Made by a program: the position numbers and the translations under genes
The notes under the pieces: generated by a model
What the model saw: the letters and a program-made list of their open reading frames with translations, nothing else
Database searches by the model: none
What the model was told of the DNA's origin: nothing
From: Chryseobacterium tructae
GTDB taxonomy: Bacteria; Bacteroidota; Bacteroidia; Flavobacteriales; Weeksellaceae
DNA: 64,000 bases
Direction of reading: 5' to 3'
NCBI RefSeq assembly: GCF_030409875.1
Contig: NZ_JAUFQR010000001.1
Location: 2,728,001-2,792,000, forward strand
Shown here: in pieces, positions 15,438 to 26,075 of the stretch
How the letters are laid out: every line of letters starts with the position of its first letter
Position numbering within the stretch: the stretch's first letter is position 1

Positions 15438-16361
15438 CTATTTACTTTCTATTTTTCCTAAAGCACTTTGAATAGTTTTCAATTTTTTCACTGCTTCTTC
15501 CCAGCTTCTATTCTCAGGATTAAATGTAGAATGAAGATATGCTGTCGTCATTTCCTGAATTATTGCTACACGTTCAGGATCTTCATCTGTTGTTTCCTCG
15601 GCATCGTAGCCAGTTATACCACCAAGCATGTGTTCCCCATCAAATAGCGTGAGCAAAGTTTTTTCGCCGGGACTTCTAAAGTATGCATCGGTATAATATT
15701 CTGCACCACGAGAACTGATAGGCGAAATATCTTTTCCACCTGTAATAACAAATGCAGGAGGATTCATTTTTGTATATCGGAAAGAATTTACAATGTCTAC
15801 TTTCCCCCAAGGTGCTGGCATTTCTTTGTCTCCTTCACCACTCACGGCTAATAAGATGGCGGTTTTTACTCTATTGTCAGGCAAATAGATTTCGTTGCCG
15901 TTGTCATGGGTATAACTTGCTCCTAAAAGCATCGCCGCAGTAAGACCTCCCCCGGAATGTCCTGCTGCTGCAATATTTTCACGATTCATTCTTCCTTTAA
16001 GTGTGGGAACAGCATTTTCAATAAAATCCAATTGATCCAAGATAGTTTTCATATCTTCCACCCGGGATTCTGCGTATATTGGATAACCTGGTGTGTCCAC
16101 ACTAAGTTTCAACGTTTTTGAACTTAAATGGGTAGGCTTGATCACTACAAAACCTTGCGAAGCCCAATAATCTGAAAGTGGGCCTCCGCCTTTATAGGAA
16201 GAGAGGAAATTGGAGTATCCACCACCGTGAGAAAAAAGAATAATCGGTAGATTATCACCTGAAAGGGGTGCTGTTACACATATTTCCATATCCACAATAC
16301 GGTTTGGCACCTTTAGAACTATCGGACTTACTGAAATAATTTGATTTTGAACTGACATCAT
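15438..16361 (-). CDS. Alpha/beta hydrolase (chlorophyllase/dienelactone-hydrolase-like)
   Basis: 307 residues, no signal peptide. Oxyanion-hole segment ILFSHGGGYSNF, nucleophile elbow AAGHSGGGLTAAMLLG, a later Asp in VITGGKDISPISS and a His in DGEHMLGG complete a plausible Ser-Asp-His triad. The substrate is unknown. The start could be either of two adjacent Met codons. It precedes an AraC regulator on the same strand. No terminator separates them, so co-transcription is likely. Confidence 0.85.
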   Translation of the reverse strand: MMSVQNQIISVSPIVLKVPNRIVDMEICVTAPLSGDNLPIILFSHGGGYSNFLSSYKGGGPLSDYWASQGFVVIKPTHLSSKTLKLSVDTPGYPIYAESRVEDMKTILDQLDFIENAVPTLKGRMNRENIAAAGHSGGGLTAAMLLGASYTHDNGNEIYLPDNRVKTAILLAVSGEGDKEMPAPWGKVDIVNSFRYTKMNPPAFVITGGKDISPISSRGAEYYTDAYFRSPGEKTLLTLFDGEHMLGGITGYDAEETTDEDPERVAIIQEMTTAYLHSTFNPENRSWEEAVKKLKTIQSALGKIESK

Positions 16362-16663
16362 ATTTTGTTTTAAATTATTGGTACAAAGGTCGAACCAAAT
16401 AAATTTTGAAATATAACCTAATTGAGGATTGTCATAACTAAAATGAGGAAATTACTTTATTTCATTAAAACCAGCTCGAAATTCACTTAACCTTTTCTCA
16501 AACTCTTTTTAAAAGAAATGAAAAAATAAATCAAGATTTTAAATCTTAAATATCTAAAGACTACCCATCTTTTTTACCCAATAAAAAAAGATTCCCTGTA
16601 AATGTTTCTGAAGCAACCAACAACTTGGATCAGAATTACAAATATATCAATACCACAAAAAAA
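16362..16663. other. Intergenic region without a recognised gene
   Basis: About 300 bases between the hydrolase start and the purF terminator. AT-rich, with no ORF, repeat or RNA that I recognise. Confidence 0.4.
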
Positions 16664-16685
16664 GCCAGACATTTATTGCCTGGCT
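16660..16685 (-). terminator. Terminator after purF
   Basis: Stem GCCAGACA and TGCCTGGC (one G-U pair) around TTTAT, running on the minus strand into a T tract. Confidence 0.8.
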
Positions 16686-16706
16686 CTCTATTTTATGTAA
16701 GAAATA

Positions 16707-18205
16707 TTAATTAAATAATTCTACCTCTTCTCCTTTCCCTACCGGATATTCTTCTGTGAAGCATCCGAAGCAGTGATTAGAAGATCCTAAAATCTCTTTC
16801 AGGTTGTCTATGCTTAAAAACTCTAAAGAATCTACTCCTAAATAGTTTCGAAGTTCTTCTGTAGACATATTTGCGGAAATTAAATCATCTTTTGACGGAG
16901 TATCAATTCCCAGATAACATGGAGCAATAATTGGCGGAGAAACACTTCTGAAGTGAATCTCTTTTACGCCTGCATCTTTCAGAATTTTAACCAATCTCTT
17001 AGAAGTTGTTCCACGAACGATAGAGTCATCAATAATTACGACCCTCTTATCTTTCATTTCTGAAATAATCGGGTTCAGCTTAAGGTTCACTACCCTTTCT
17101 CTCATTTCCTGTGTAGGGACAATGAAACTTCTCCCAATGTATCTGTTTTTAATCAAAACAGGACGGAAAGGTATTCCTGAAGCTTTTGAGAATCCAATGG
17201 CAGCAGGAACTCCGGAATCCGGAACTCCGATTACCAAGTCGGCGTCTACAGGAGACTGCTCCCAGATCTTTTCTCCAGACTTTTCTCTGATCTCATACAC
17301 ATTGATGTTTTCTAAGGTAGAATCAGGTCTTGCGAAATAGATATACTCAAAAGAACAGATTCTTTGTTTTCCTTTGGCTTCATCCATCATATAAGAATGA
17401 AGTTTTCCAGGCTCATTTTCGTTGGTGTAAATAATCTCCCCAGGAAGAATATCACGTACATATTGAGCTCCTACAGCATCTAATGCTACAGATTCGGAAG
17501 CCACTACATAAGAGTTCTCATTAATAGCTCCTAAACTAATGGACGGATACCATTAAAGTCTCTGAAAGCAAAGAATTTGTTTCTGGTCATTCCTACTACG
17601 GAATAAGCTCCTTCAATTTTCTCCATGGTAGCTTTGATGGCTCCACGAAGTCCTAAATCAAGGTTTTTCTGGATTAACCTTAAGATCACCTCAGAATCAG
17701 AAGTTGCTCTGAAAACTACGCCTTCAGCTTCTAATTCCGCTTTTAATTCTTTCGCATTGGTAAGGTTACCGTTGTGCGCTATAGAAAGTATAATCTGGTC
17801 ATATTCGTTTTTCGCGAAAAATGGCTGGAAGTTATATTTCTTTTTATCTCCTGCAGTGGTATAACGGGTATGACCGATTGCAGAATTTCCCATAAAAGTT
17901 TCAGGTTCCTGAATGTCTTTATAAACGTCTAAAACCAATCCTTCATCTTTCATGTTGGTGATTCTTCCGTCTTTTAAAACGGAAATACCACAAGCTTCCT
18001 GGCCTCTGTGCTGTAATGCAAAAAGCCCGAACTGAGAAAGAGAAAACGTATCCAGATCATCATCCGAATAGAGTCCGAAGATTCCACATTCCTCATTAGG
18101 AGCATCTAATCTTTCCTCCTCCTGAGTTCTGAAAAGGTTTCTTCCGTAAACCTGGTTTTCAAACTGTTTTAAATATTCACTTTTATGAATGTCTAAACTT
18201 TTCAT
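16707..18205 (-). CDS. purF: Amidophosphoribosyltransferase (one frameshift)
   Basis: First committed step of purine synthesis: PRPP plus glutamine gives 5-phosphoribosylamine. About 499 residues after joining frames near 17530 (one T lost from a T run: ...GIRPLV / LGAINENSYVVASES). The N-terminal glutaminase nucleophile Cys follows a 38-residue leader (NEECGIFGLY), which implies propeptide removal. Further glutaminase motifs are LQHRGQEACG, GHTRYTT and HNGNL. The PRPP loop VVIIDDSIVRGTTSKRLV is intact. C-terminal cysteines (NHCFGCFTEEYPV) suggest a B. subtilis-type 4Fe-4S enzyme. Next to purC. The gene is expected to be essential in minimal medium, so the shift is probably not real. Confidence 0.92.
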
Positions 18206-18346
18206 TTCTATTTTTTCTAATTATAGATCTTAGAAGTCAGATTTCAGATCTCAGACCAAAAGCTAACTTCAAATTTTAATTTTGTTTTAACTAACAAAGT
18301 ATTTTCAGTACCAGCATCTGATATCTGAAATCTGGTGTCTGAAATC
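18206..18346. repeat. TCTGAAATCTGA-type intergenic repeat between purC and purF
   Basis: Tandem and inverted copies of a short word: AGTCAGATTTCAGATCTCAG on the left, and ATCTGATATCTGAAATCT and GTGTCTGAAATCTT on the right. The two sides are roughly inverted. Short degenerate repeats of this kind are scattered in Chryseobacterium-like genomes. Function unknown. Confidence 0.5.
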
Positions 18347-19069
18347 TTATTTTACTAGAAGATTTTTAAGACGGTTGTAGATCTCTACATAAGCCTCAGT
18401 TACTTCTCCTAAATCTCTTCTGAATCTGTCTTTGTCAAGTTTCTTCATCGTATCTTTATCCCAAAGTCTGCAAGTATCAGGAGAAATTTCGTCTGCAAGG
18501 ATGATTTCCCCTGAAGAAGTTTTTCCTAATTCGATTTTGAAATCGACAAGGATGATGTTGATTTTGTCAAACAGCTCAATAAGGATATCATTGATGTCTG
18601 AAGATAATTCATACATTTCATCAAGCTCTTCGTAAGTAGCTGCACCTAAGAAAACAGCGTGGTGATCGTTGATAAGCGGATCTCCCAACTCATCTTTTTT
18701 ATAACAAATATCGAAGATAGTTACCGGAGACTTGATTCCTTCTTCCACTCCTAATCTTTGTGCCATACTTCCTGCAGAATAGTTTCTTACGACCATTTCC
18801 AAAGGAATGATAGACACTCTTTTTACCAATTGCTCTCTTTCGTCTAATTTTTTGATGAAATGAGTTTTGATCCCTTTTTCATTTAAATATTCAAAAATAA
18901 GAGTAGTAATGGCGTTGTTCATTTCCCCTTTCAGGTCAACCTGGCCTTTCTTTTGAGCGTTAAATGCTGTAGCATCGTCTTTGAAACGTACTACTACTTC
19001 ATCAGGATTATCGGTAGCAAATACTTGTTTCGCTTTACCCTCATACAACATTTCTTTCTTTTGACTCAT
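18347..19069 (-). CDS. purC: Phosphoribosylaminoimidazole-succinocarboxamide synthase
   Basis: Joins CAIR and aspartate to SAICAR in purine synthesis. 240 residues, normal length. Motifs: [50 protein letters not shown] and VDFKIELGK, plus [14 protein letters not shown] near the C-terminus. It precedes purF, separated by a repeat-containing 141-base gap, so the two pur genes are likely co-transcribed. High confidence. Confidence 0.96.
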   Translation of the reverse strand: MSQKKEMLYEGKAKQVFATDNPDEVVVRFKDDATAFNAQKKGQVDLKGEMNNAITTLIFEYLNEKGIKTHFIKKLDEREQLVKRVSIIPLEMVVRNYSAGSMAQRLGVEEGIKSPVTIFDICYKKDELGDPLINDHHAVFLGAATYEELDEMYELSSDINDILIELFDKINIILVDFKIELGKTSSGEIILADEISPDTCRLWDKDTMKKLDKDRFRRDLGEVTEAYVEIYNRLKNLLVK

Positions 19070-19109
19070 AATTTTACTTTCTAAATTGTAGTTAGATTTA
19101 TTTATTGAT

Positions 19110-19805
19110 TTATTTTATTATTATTCCTGTTAAGACAGCCAGACCAAAACTTAGTAATGTACCAATTAATACATATTCTGTAAGTTTTCTCTGTTTTGCC
19201 TGTGCAAGGTCGCTGAATCTGAAAACAGATTTGGCAGCTACCATGAAACCTACGCCTTCCCAATGATTCACCATAATAAAGGTAAACACCAGCAGACGTT
19301 CTAAAATTCCGATATATTTTCCGGCACTTGTTAAAGATTCGGTTTGAATAGTGTTAGGTCCATCCGGAGCAGGTGTCCAGGATGATAAAAGAAGTTTAAT
19401 AAAAATAGAAGCAGGCGTTGTCAAAAATAAAGCTGCCATTACTATTTTTAAAAATTCCTGATTGTGTAAAAAGCTGAATTGAAATTCACCAAAATAAAAA
19501 GAAACTCCTGCAATCACTAAAATATGCAGCAACTGATCGATGAAGAACCATGCTTTTTTTGTTTTTATAGTCTGGAAACTAAGTTTAGCGGCGTCAATAA
19601 TAAAATGGGTAATCCCCACTAAAACAGCTACCCACCAAAGCTGAAGATCCCAAAGAAAAACAAGGCTTAAAGCCGTGTGAATCAGAATATGAAAGTATAA
19701 ATATTTACTTTTTAGTTTATAGTGCTCCTTATCAGCAACCCATGAATTTGGCTGAAGTGTAAAATCTCCGAGTAGATGTGCCAATATGAGTTTGATAAAG
19801 ATCAT
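19110..19805 (-). CDS. DUF3307 membrane protein
   Basis: 231 residues and about six hydrophobic spans. The N-terminal family signature [18 protein letters not shown] matches DUF3307 (LxxHxxxDFxxQ type). Polar residues in the first helices (H10, D14) could form a site, but function is unknown. Its start lies two bases after the SatD-like gene ends, so the two are translationally linked. The pairing is recurrent in Bacteroidota and implies a shared, probably envelope-related, role. Confidence 0.8.
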   Translation of the reverse strand: MIFIKLILAHLLGDFTLQPNSWVADKEHYKLKSKYLYFHILIHTALSLVFLWDLQLWWVAVLVGITHFIIDAAKLSFQTIKTKKAWFFIDQLLHILVIAGVSFYFGEFQFSFLHNQEFLKIVMAALFLTTPASIFIKLLLSSWTPAPDGPNTIQTESLTSAGKYIGILERLLVFTFIMVNHWEGVGFMVAAKSVFRFSDLAQAKQRKLTEYVLIGTLLSFGLAVLTGIIIK

Positions 19806-19807
19806 GC

Positions 19808-20413
19808 TTATAGTTCTGAAATTTTCTTTCTGAAATACTGATTGGTTTCCACGATGAGCTCATAGTTGGCTCGTTTCAGTCTCTGGCTTATAGAAGACTG
19901 TGATATAGCAAATCTTTTAGCAAGATCTTCCTGAGTAATATCCTGATTCATGATCATCTCATGAATGATTTCTGAGGTAGCCATCGTCCAGTTATCAAAA
20001 TCTTTGGACGACCATTTCAATAAAATATTGAGATCCCTGTCTACAGAATCACTTGAAGTTTTAATAGCAACGGTATGCCCGTCACTCTTCAAATCGTTCA
20101 GAAGTCTTCCGGAATTTACATAAGCAGTCCCATTAGATTCAGTGATTTTTTCGGAAGAGAAACTTTCCTCACCAATGCCTATGGCCATTCTTACATCCAG
20201 ATTTTCCTGACTTTTAATAAGGGATTTTATGGCTAGAAAGTGCCAAAAAACAGAGTCTATACTACATTTGAACTGAAACTCATCTCCCCTGTAGATTTCC
20301 CATGTGCCGGGAGCGCTTCCCCAGGTTTCGAGAAGATTTTTAAGCTTGGTAATCCAAACTTCAGTGTCTGCATGTTGTGAATTTATAATATCACCGGTAA
20401 TGACCGCTATCAT
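19808..20413 (-). CDS. SatD-family protein with C-terminal HTH
   Basis: 201 residues from the ATG at 20413. A longer frame exists, but MIAVITGDIINSQ is the conserved family start, and the upstream extension would read through the operator. The N-terminal domain resembles SatD of Streptococcus acid tolerance. The C-terminal ~60 residues form an HTH: TQEDLAKRFAISQSSISQRLKRANYE. The protein thus looks like a sensor-regulator. Two ATAAG-N8-CTTAT dyads at 20423-20440 and 20452-20469 lie right upstream and are likely its own binding sites. Partner gene: DUF3307, two bases downstream. Confidence 0.75.
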   Translation of the reverse strand: MIAVITGDIINSQHADTEVWITKLKNLLETWGSAPGTWEIYRGDEFQFKCSIDSVFWHFLAIKSLIKSQENLDVRMAIGIGEESFSSEKITESNGTAYVNSGRLLNDLKSDGHTVAIKTSSDSVDRDLNILLKWSSKDFDNWTMATSEIIHEMIMNQDITQEDLAKRFAISQSSISQRLKRANYELIVETNQYFRKKISEL

Positions 20414-20422
20414 ACTGCAAAT

Positions 20423-20469
20423 ATAAGCATAATTACTTATAAATAAAAAATATAAGCACAAACACTTAT
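20423..20469. promoter_or_regulatory. Twin ATAAG-N8-CTTAT dyads upstream of the SatD-like gene
   Basis: ATAAGCATAATTACTTAT and ATAAGCACAAACACTTAT have identical arms, identical 8-base spacers and a 29-bp start-to-start distance, about three helical turns. A third half-site, GCTTATAT, occurs near 20492. This geometry suits two dimers of an HTH protein bound on one DNA face. Confidence 0.6.
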
Positions 20470-20589
20470 AGATATTGATTATTAGCGAATCTGCTTATAT
20501 CAATTATATAGTAAACATAAGGCTTTTAAGACTTTAAGTGAAATTAAAAAATTAGAGAAAGACAAAATAAATTGAAAAATTTTCATGAG

Positions 20590-20720
20590 AAGTTGAATAT
20601 TAACTCAACTTTTTTACTGTTTTTTTATTTGAGAAGCTGTTTCCTGCTATCCGCTCATACTCCTCGCTCCCCTCTTCTCCCATTGCTTGCTGTGGGGTAA
20701 CCGCTACTATGGTAAGTTTA
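20590..20720. repeat. Dispersed-repeat-like GC-richer block upstream of the IS110 remnant
   Basis: A hairpin AAGTTGA/TCAACTT with a T tract (20590-20616) is followed by a block from about 20635 to 20720 (GCTGTTTCCTGCTATCCGCTC... GGGGTAACCGCT) that is markedly GC-richer than its surroundings. It resembles an intergenic repeat found in several copies in Chryseobacterium genomes (from memory). No coding potential. Confidence 0.35.
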
Positions 20721-20774
20721 CATTACTTAAAATACTTGAGTAAATTAGTGTAAAAATTAAACCTAAAGAGTAAA

Positions 20775-20842
20775 AGCAGCAGGATTAAGGCAGACGCTTC
20801 TCAGATACTAGATATCGCCCCTGATTTTATCCCCCTGCTGCT
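20775..20842 (+). other. Structured non-coding flank of the IS110-like element (possible bridge-RNA remnant)
   Basis: AGCAGCAGG (20775-20783) pairs with CCTGCTGCT (20834-20842) across a 50-base loop region, immediately upstream of the transposase remnant. IS110 elements encode a bridge RNA in a non-coding end, so this is the expected place. Structure inferred by eye only. Confidence 0.3.
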
Positions 20843-20891
20843 GTTTTCTTCTAAATCCGGATAGAACATTGTTTGGTAATAACTTTTTACC

Positions 20892-21949
20892 ATGATGGAT
20901 CAGAAGAAAAACCTCTTTAATAAAGTCATTGCTTATGTCAAAAAAATATCAAAAAAAAAGTTATCGGTGTTGATGTTGGCGCTAAAATTTTTTTAGCGCT
21001 AAGCTTTATTAATGAACAAAAATCAAGAATGTGTTTTTCAATATAGAAAAATAACCAGCGTTCGATTCTTTCTTTTTATAAGAAAAAAATATCATCCCAA
21101 GAGTATAGCCTTGTTATTGAAGCAACCGGGAATTTCAGCAGCCGTATTCTTCATTTATCCTTGAGCCATCGATTAGAAGTAAGTCTGATCAATTGTATGT
21201 CTGTAAAGCATTTTGCAAGAATGAAAAATATAATCAGTAAAACAGATGCGGAAGATGCCAGATTAATCAGGCTTTATGGAGAGATGTTCAGCCCCGCTCT
21301 TTATGTACCCAAAAAGCATGGAGATAGAATATCTGGATCAGGAGATCAAAACTTCTGACTGATCTCGAAGAGGAGAAGCGACGTTATGCTGCAAGACTTA
21401 AAGCATTACGCTACCATTCACAAATTAATCCAGATACTGAGAAGCATTATGAAAGAAAGCTTAAGCATTTGGATAAAGAAATCAAAGAAGTAGAAAAGCG
21501 CCTTCCCCAACTTCAGGATAAAGACTTTAAGAAAACTAAAGAACTTATACAGTCCGTTTCCGGAATTGGAGAAAAAAAAACCTCTTTACAATTGATGACG
21601 GCTACTTCAGGATTTTAAAAAAATTTTTAATTCAGCACAATCATTAGTTAAGTATTTTTGGTTTAGCTCCTAGAATATATCAATCTGGAAAAAAAAATCG
21701 TATTCTCCTGGAAAAATGTCGCACTTCCAAGACTCATATACGAAGTTTATTGTATGTGTGTTCATGGACGGCGATTAAAACACAATCCCCCATTGTAAAG
21801 AACTTTATTTAAGGTTGTTAGCTAAAGGAAAACCTAAAAAAGTAGCACTCATCGCTGTATGCAATAAACTTTTAAGAATATGCTTTGGAGTAGTTAAAAA
21901 CAAAGTCCCTTATAATTCTGATTATATAAAAGATAAAATTTTAACTTAA
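20892..21949 (+). pseudogene. IS110-family transposase, degenerate (many frameshifts)
   Basis: Pieces in several frames line up along one IS110 transposase: MMDQKKNLFNKVIAYVK, then VIGVDVGAKIFLALSFI (first DEDD motif), LVIEATGNFSSRILHLSL, SVKHFARMKNIISKTDAEDARLIRLYGEM, the coiled-coil region EEEKRRYAARLKALRYHS and QSVSGIGEKKTS, and the C-terminal tail LLAKGKPKKVALIAVCNKL to KDKILT. At least five frame changes and internal stops interrupt it. No open copy remains. It separates the SatD-like gene from the endonuclease gene. Even allowing for sequence error, this density suggests real decay. Confidence 0.75.
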
Positions 21950-22043
21950 ATAATTTGCAAATTAACATAGAACATCAGGGCTATTATCCTTGCTGTGATT
22001 TCAAACCCTGGCAGGATTAAGACCACGATCTCTAAAAAAATAA

Positions 22044-22074
22044 AACCTAACAGGTTTCAAAAACCTGTTAGGTT
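22044..22074 (-). terminator. Terminator after the endonuclease I gene
   Basis: Perfect 14-bp stem AACCTAACAGGTTT and AAACCTGTTAGGTT around three bases, with a T-rich tail on the minus strand. Confidence 0.85.
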
Positions 22075-22105
22075 GGGTATCATTACAATATCAGTTATTC
22101 TTTTA

Positions 22106-24024
22106 CTATTTTTTTATAAACTGCTGAGTATGATCATCCAGTCTTAAAATATAGGTTCCTGTAGGAATTCCCTGTACAGAAATATCTTTCTTATTTCTGA
22201 ACGGGTCTTTCTCTGTGAGAATCACTTTTCCTGAAAAATCAATGATCTGAGCCGTTTTTATCTTTTCAATTTCCCCATTTACAAAAAGACGATCATATAC
22301 CGGATTTGGATATATTCCTAATTTTTTATCCTTGGATGCAATAAGTTCTGTTGTAGATAATGTTCCAAGGTTTTGACAATAATTGGATGGATAGGAGTCC
22401 CATTCTCCAACACTAAATGTACTGTTAGGCTGATTGATTATACTTTTTCTATATAATGAAACATTACCATTGCTATTGGATACGTATTTTGTACCAATTG
22501 CATCTACAGTAATCGTTTTATTATAAGCGAGTTCTACATAATTCTCTCCTTTAAAATTCATAGGATCAGATGCCGTTACAAATTTAGCCTGATCATTAGA
22601 ATAGCATGATAAATTAGCTTTAGGGTTCAGGATTACAAAGATTTCATTATTCCCAATTTTACCCTCCAACTCATAAGTATCTGCATTATAAATAGCTCCT
22701 GAAGTATTATTCTTAAGCTGAATATTAATACGGTAATTATTTAAGTTGACCTCATGTCCTGTTTTATTTACAATTTCCAGTGCATTATTCTTAATAGTAT
22801 TAGCTACGTTATTGGTTCCTGATATATACTTTGTGATCATAAGATCGGGAGCATATGAGTCTGAAGCAATAGTAGTAGCTGTAGCAGTATTACTGAATGG
22901 AGATTCCAGATATCCCTTATCAAAAGCTTTTACGGTGAATGTATAAGTAGTAGATGGGGTTAAGTGATCTATGGTTACAGAAGTTCCCTTAGTAGTGGCA
23001 ATAGGCGTTGCTGAATCATTCATATACACTCTGTATCCTAAATATCAGTATCAGACGAAGCAGACCAATTCAGGTTGACAAAATAAGCATTTTGTTGTGT
23101 TGAAACCAGAGAACCCGGAGCCGCAGGAGCAATATTATCCGGAGTTTCAGACCAGATCATATCAATCCATTCGGGGTGATCAATGAATGGATTTCTATTT
23201 TTCTGTATGGCGTATATTGCATTATTTCTATCAATTTCTCTCTGTGAAACAGGATCCATTGCACTCCATTGCTTAAGCATTGCAATATAAGGAAGATCAA
23301 TTGCTCTTTCTTCCGTCCCATCAAGCGGACATTGATCTGTAGCTGGTGTTATTGTTGCAGATGTACTGTATGCTGTATTAAAAGAGCCTAATTTACCTTC
23401 ATATCTTACCGCAAAATACAATAAAGTTCTCGCAACATCTCCTTTGAATTCATCAATAGGCTCATACACTCTTCCTGCATAAGGATAATTAGGGATTGCA
23501 GCCTTAGATATTTTCGAAGTGTTGGTGAAAGTATAATAATTAGTAGTCCCTGCTATACCATAAGGATAGTTGTTTCTTAACTGATTGATTCTCGCATCTG
23601 CCGGAATAATAAAATTCAGATCTGAATACATAGGATAATCACTAATCTTAGAACTTGTACTGAATGTGCTTTGAGGCATCATATGCTCTCTGTTATACCC
23701 TAGCCCTTCAGCATTGGCACCAGATACCATTTGATTAGATTTATATTCATAAGCATCTGGTCCTGACGGAATTTCTGAATAAATATCTAAAAGATATTCT
23801 GTGTTGGAAGCATCGTGATCATAATATTTATCAAGATCGGTCTGATTATAAAGATTCGGAAGATCATCATAGTGCCAGTTGACCATTTTCTCTGAAATAA
23901 TATCATGAATCTTAGATTTCAGGGCATAGCCAGTTAATCCGGCTGTTCCGTTATAATATCCGGCAGGAGCCTGCGCAGAAATATAAGAAGAAATCAAAAT
24001 AATAGGAAGTAGAATTTTTTTCAT
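22106..24024 (-). CDS. Secreted endonuclease I with Fn3, lamin-tail-like and T9SS sorting domains (one frameshift)
   Basis: About 639 residues after joining frames at about 23036 (one T lost; SASSDTDI / LGYRVYMND). A signal peptide ends ISAQA. The endonuclease I domain (PF04231-like) includes GYNREHMMPQSTF, with catalytic His, and DLNFIIPADARINQLRNNYPYG. A fibronectin type III domain follows (APAAPGSLV...STTYTFTVKAFD). Next is a lamin-tail-like domain (PDLMITKYISG...ALEIVNKTGHEVNLNNYRI). The C-terminus is a T9SS type A sorting signal (LGIYPNPVYDRLFV...TGTYILRLDDHTQQFIKK). It is a secreted nuclease, probably for nutrient DNA or biofilm DNA. Confidence 0.88.
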
Positions 24025-24189
24025 GCCTTAAAAATTGGACGGCTAAATTAGTAAAATAAAGAATGTAAAAGTTTGAATATTTTATTAAGAATATATTAAT
24101 TTTCGGAATATAAAAAATTGGAAATTAAAATATTGACATGATATATATTATGGATGTGATAATTTTTTTTAGCATTCCGTCAATTTGGT

Positions 24190-24197
24190 TATCTTTG
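24190..24197 (+). promoter_or_regulatory. -7 box (TATCTTTG) for acyl-CoA dehydrogenase
   Basis: TAnnTTTG match 20 bases before the start codon. Confidence 0.5.
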
Positions 24198-24216
24198 GGA
24201 ACTAACTATTATCAAT

Positions 24217-25355
24217 ATGAATACAGAGACAATTGACAACATCAAAATGATAGCGGAGACAGCTAGAGAATTTGCAGAAAAGAATATCCGACCGAATATT
24301 ATGGAGTGGGATGAGAGCCAGACTTTTCCAAAAGATTTATTCCATCAATTAGGAGAAATGGGCTTTATGGGAATTGTAGTTCCTGAGCAATACGGAGGAT
24401 CCGGTTTAGGCTATCACGAATATGTTACTATCCTGGATGAAATTTCTCAGGTAGACCCGTCTATTGGTCTTTCTTTAGCAGCACACAACTCTCTTTGTAC
24501 AAATCATATTTATGAGTTTGGAAATGAAGAACAGAGACACAAATGGCTTCCTCAGTTAGCTTCCGGGAAATAATCGGAGCATGGGGATTAACGGAGCATA
24601 ACACTGGTTCAGATTCAGGAGGGATGTCTACCACTGCTGTGAAAGATGGTGATGAGTGGATCATCAGCGGAGCTAAAAACTTTATTACTCATGCTATTTC
24701 AGGTGATATTGCTGTAGTAATGACCAGAACAGGTGAAAAAGGAGCTAAAAACAACTCTACAGCTTTTGTTTTAGAAAAAGGAATGCCTGGATTTACTTCA
24801 GGGAAAAAAGAAAATAAATTAGGAATGCGTGCTTCTGAAACCGCAGAATTAATTTTTGATAACGTACGTGTACCAGACTCTCACCGTTTAGGTGAAGTAG
24901 GTGAAGGATTCAAGCAAGCGATGAAAATCCTTGACGGAGGTAGAATTTCTATTGCAGCATTAAGTTTAGGAACTGCCAGAGGAGCTTATAAAGCTGCTTT
25001 AAAATATGCTAAAGAAAGACATCAATTTGGAAAATCAATCTCTGAATTCCAGGCGATCAACTTCATGCTTGCTGATATGGCTACCGAAATTGATGCTGCA
25101 GAACTTTTGATTCAAAGAGCGGCAACATTGAAAAATGCTAAGCAAAAAATGACAAAAGAAGGAGCTATGGCAAAATTATATGCTTCTGAAGCTTGTGTAA
25201 GAATTGCTAATAATGGTGTTCAGATCTTCGGAGGTTACGGATATACAAAAGACTTCCCTGCTGAAAAATTCTACAGAGATTCTAAGCTTTGTACAATTGG
25301 GGAAGGAACTTCTGAAATCCAGAGACTGGTGATCGGAAGAGATATTACAAAATAA
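24217..25355 (+). CDS. Acyl-CoA dehydrogenase (one frameshift)
   Basis: FAD enzyme of fatty-acid or branched-chain acyl-CoA oxidation. About 379 residues after joining frames at about 24570 (one A lost; LASGK / IIGAWGLTEHNTGSD). Motifs: VPEQYGGSGLGYHEYV, AWGLTEHNTGSDSGGM (flavin and substrate loop), LGMRASETAELIFDNVRVP, ALSLGTARGAYKAALKYAKERHQFGK, and the C-terminal QIFGGYGYTKDFPAEKFYRDSKLCTIGEGTSEIQRL, where the Glu of GEGTSE is consistent with the catalytic base region. A DinB-like gene follows 17 bases downstream and is probably co-transcribed. Chain-length preference cannot be told. Confidence 0.93.
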
Positions 25356-25372
25356 ATTTAACCCTCATACAA

Positions 25373-25870
25373 ATGATTAAACAGGCCCTTTTAGGTGAAT
25401 TTTTGCATGAAGCAGAAAACACCAGAAAAATTTTAAAAGCAATCCCTGATAGCGCTTTAGACTGGAAACCATCTGAAAAAAACTGGACAACCGGTCAGCT
25501 CGCCTCTCATATTGCAGAAGTGTACAACTGGTACGACCCTACCTTTAATCAGGACGTCTTTGACATGGGAAAATATCAGTACGATAAAGGTGATATTTCT
25601 AAAGCCGAAAATATTGTAGCAAAATTTGAAGAAAATGTAGCTAGGGCACAGAAAGTTTTGGAAGAGTCTGATGAAAATACTTATTTCAATGAATGGAAAA
25701 TGGAAATGAATGGCCATGCTATTTTTCCTGCTTCTCCAAGAGTTCAGGTGGTAAGAGGTTTTCTTTATAATCATTTATACCATCACAGAGGTGAATTGGT
25801 TGTTTATTTAAGATCAACCGGAAATAAAGTTCCAGGGCTTTATGGTCCAACTGCTGATGATATGAGATAA
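25373..25870 (+). CDS. DinB-superfamily protein
   Basis: 165 residues. Four-helix DinB/YfiT-like fold with the usual three-histidine metal site spread over the sequence: ASHIAEVYNW (first His) and NHLYHHRGELVVYLR (second and third). The opening LLGEFLHEAENTRKILKAIPDSALDWKPSEKNWT is characteristic. Members are putative metal-dependent thiol or hydrolase enzymes; the reaction is unknown. Likely in an operon with the acyl-CoA dehydrogenase. Confidence 0.88.
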   Translation: MIKQALLGEFLHEAENTRKILKAIPDSALDWKPSEKNWTTGQLASHIAEVYNWYDPTFNQDVFDMGKYQYDKGDISKAENIVAKFEENVARAQKVLEESDENTYFNEWKMEMNGHAIFPASPRVQVVRGFLYNHLYHHRGELVVYLRSTGNKVPGLYGPTADDMR

Positions 25871-25896
25871 ACGATAATTATTTTAATAAAAAAATG

Positions 25897-25930
25897 AATG
25901 ACATACGTGATTTGCGTATGTCATTTTTTC
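25897..25930 (+). terminator. Terminator after the DinB-like gene
   Basis: Perfect 11-bp stem AATGACATACG and CGTATGTCATT, followed by TTTT. Confidence 0.85.
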
Positions 25931-26075
25931 ATTTTGAGACATTATTATTTTAGGTATATTCAATGTATCACATAATATATTAAATGGATAATCTAAAATT
26001 TTCTTAAAAATTTTTGTTTTTCGTAATATAATTTTTATTAATTTCGATATACCATAATAAAAACAAATATTTAAT

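Noticed and set aside
18206..18346. CRISPR array
   Set aside because: The short TCTGAAATC words are degenerate and lack regular spacers; no cas gene is present anywhere in the window.
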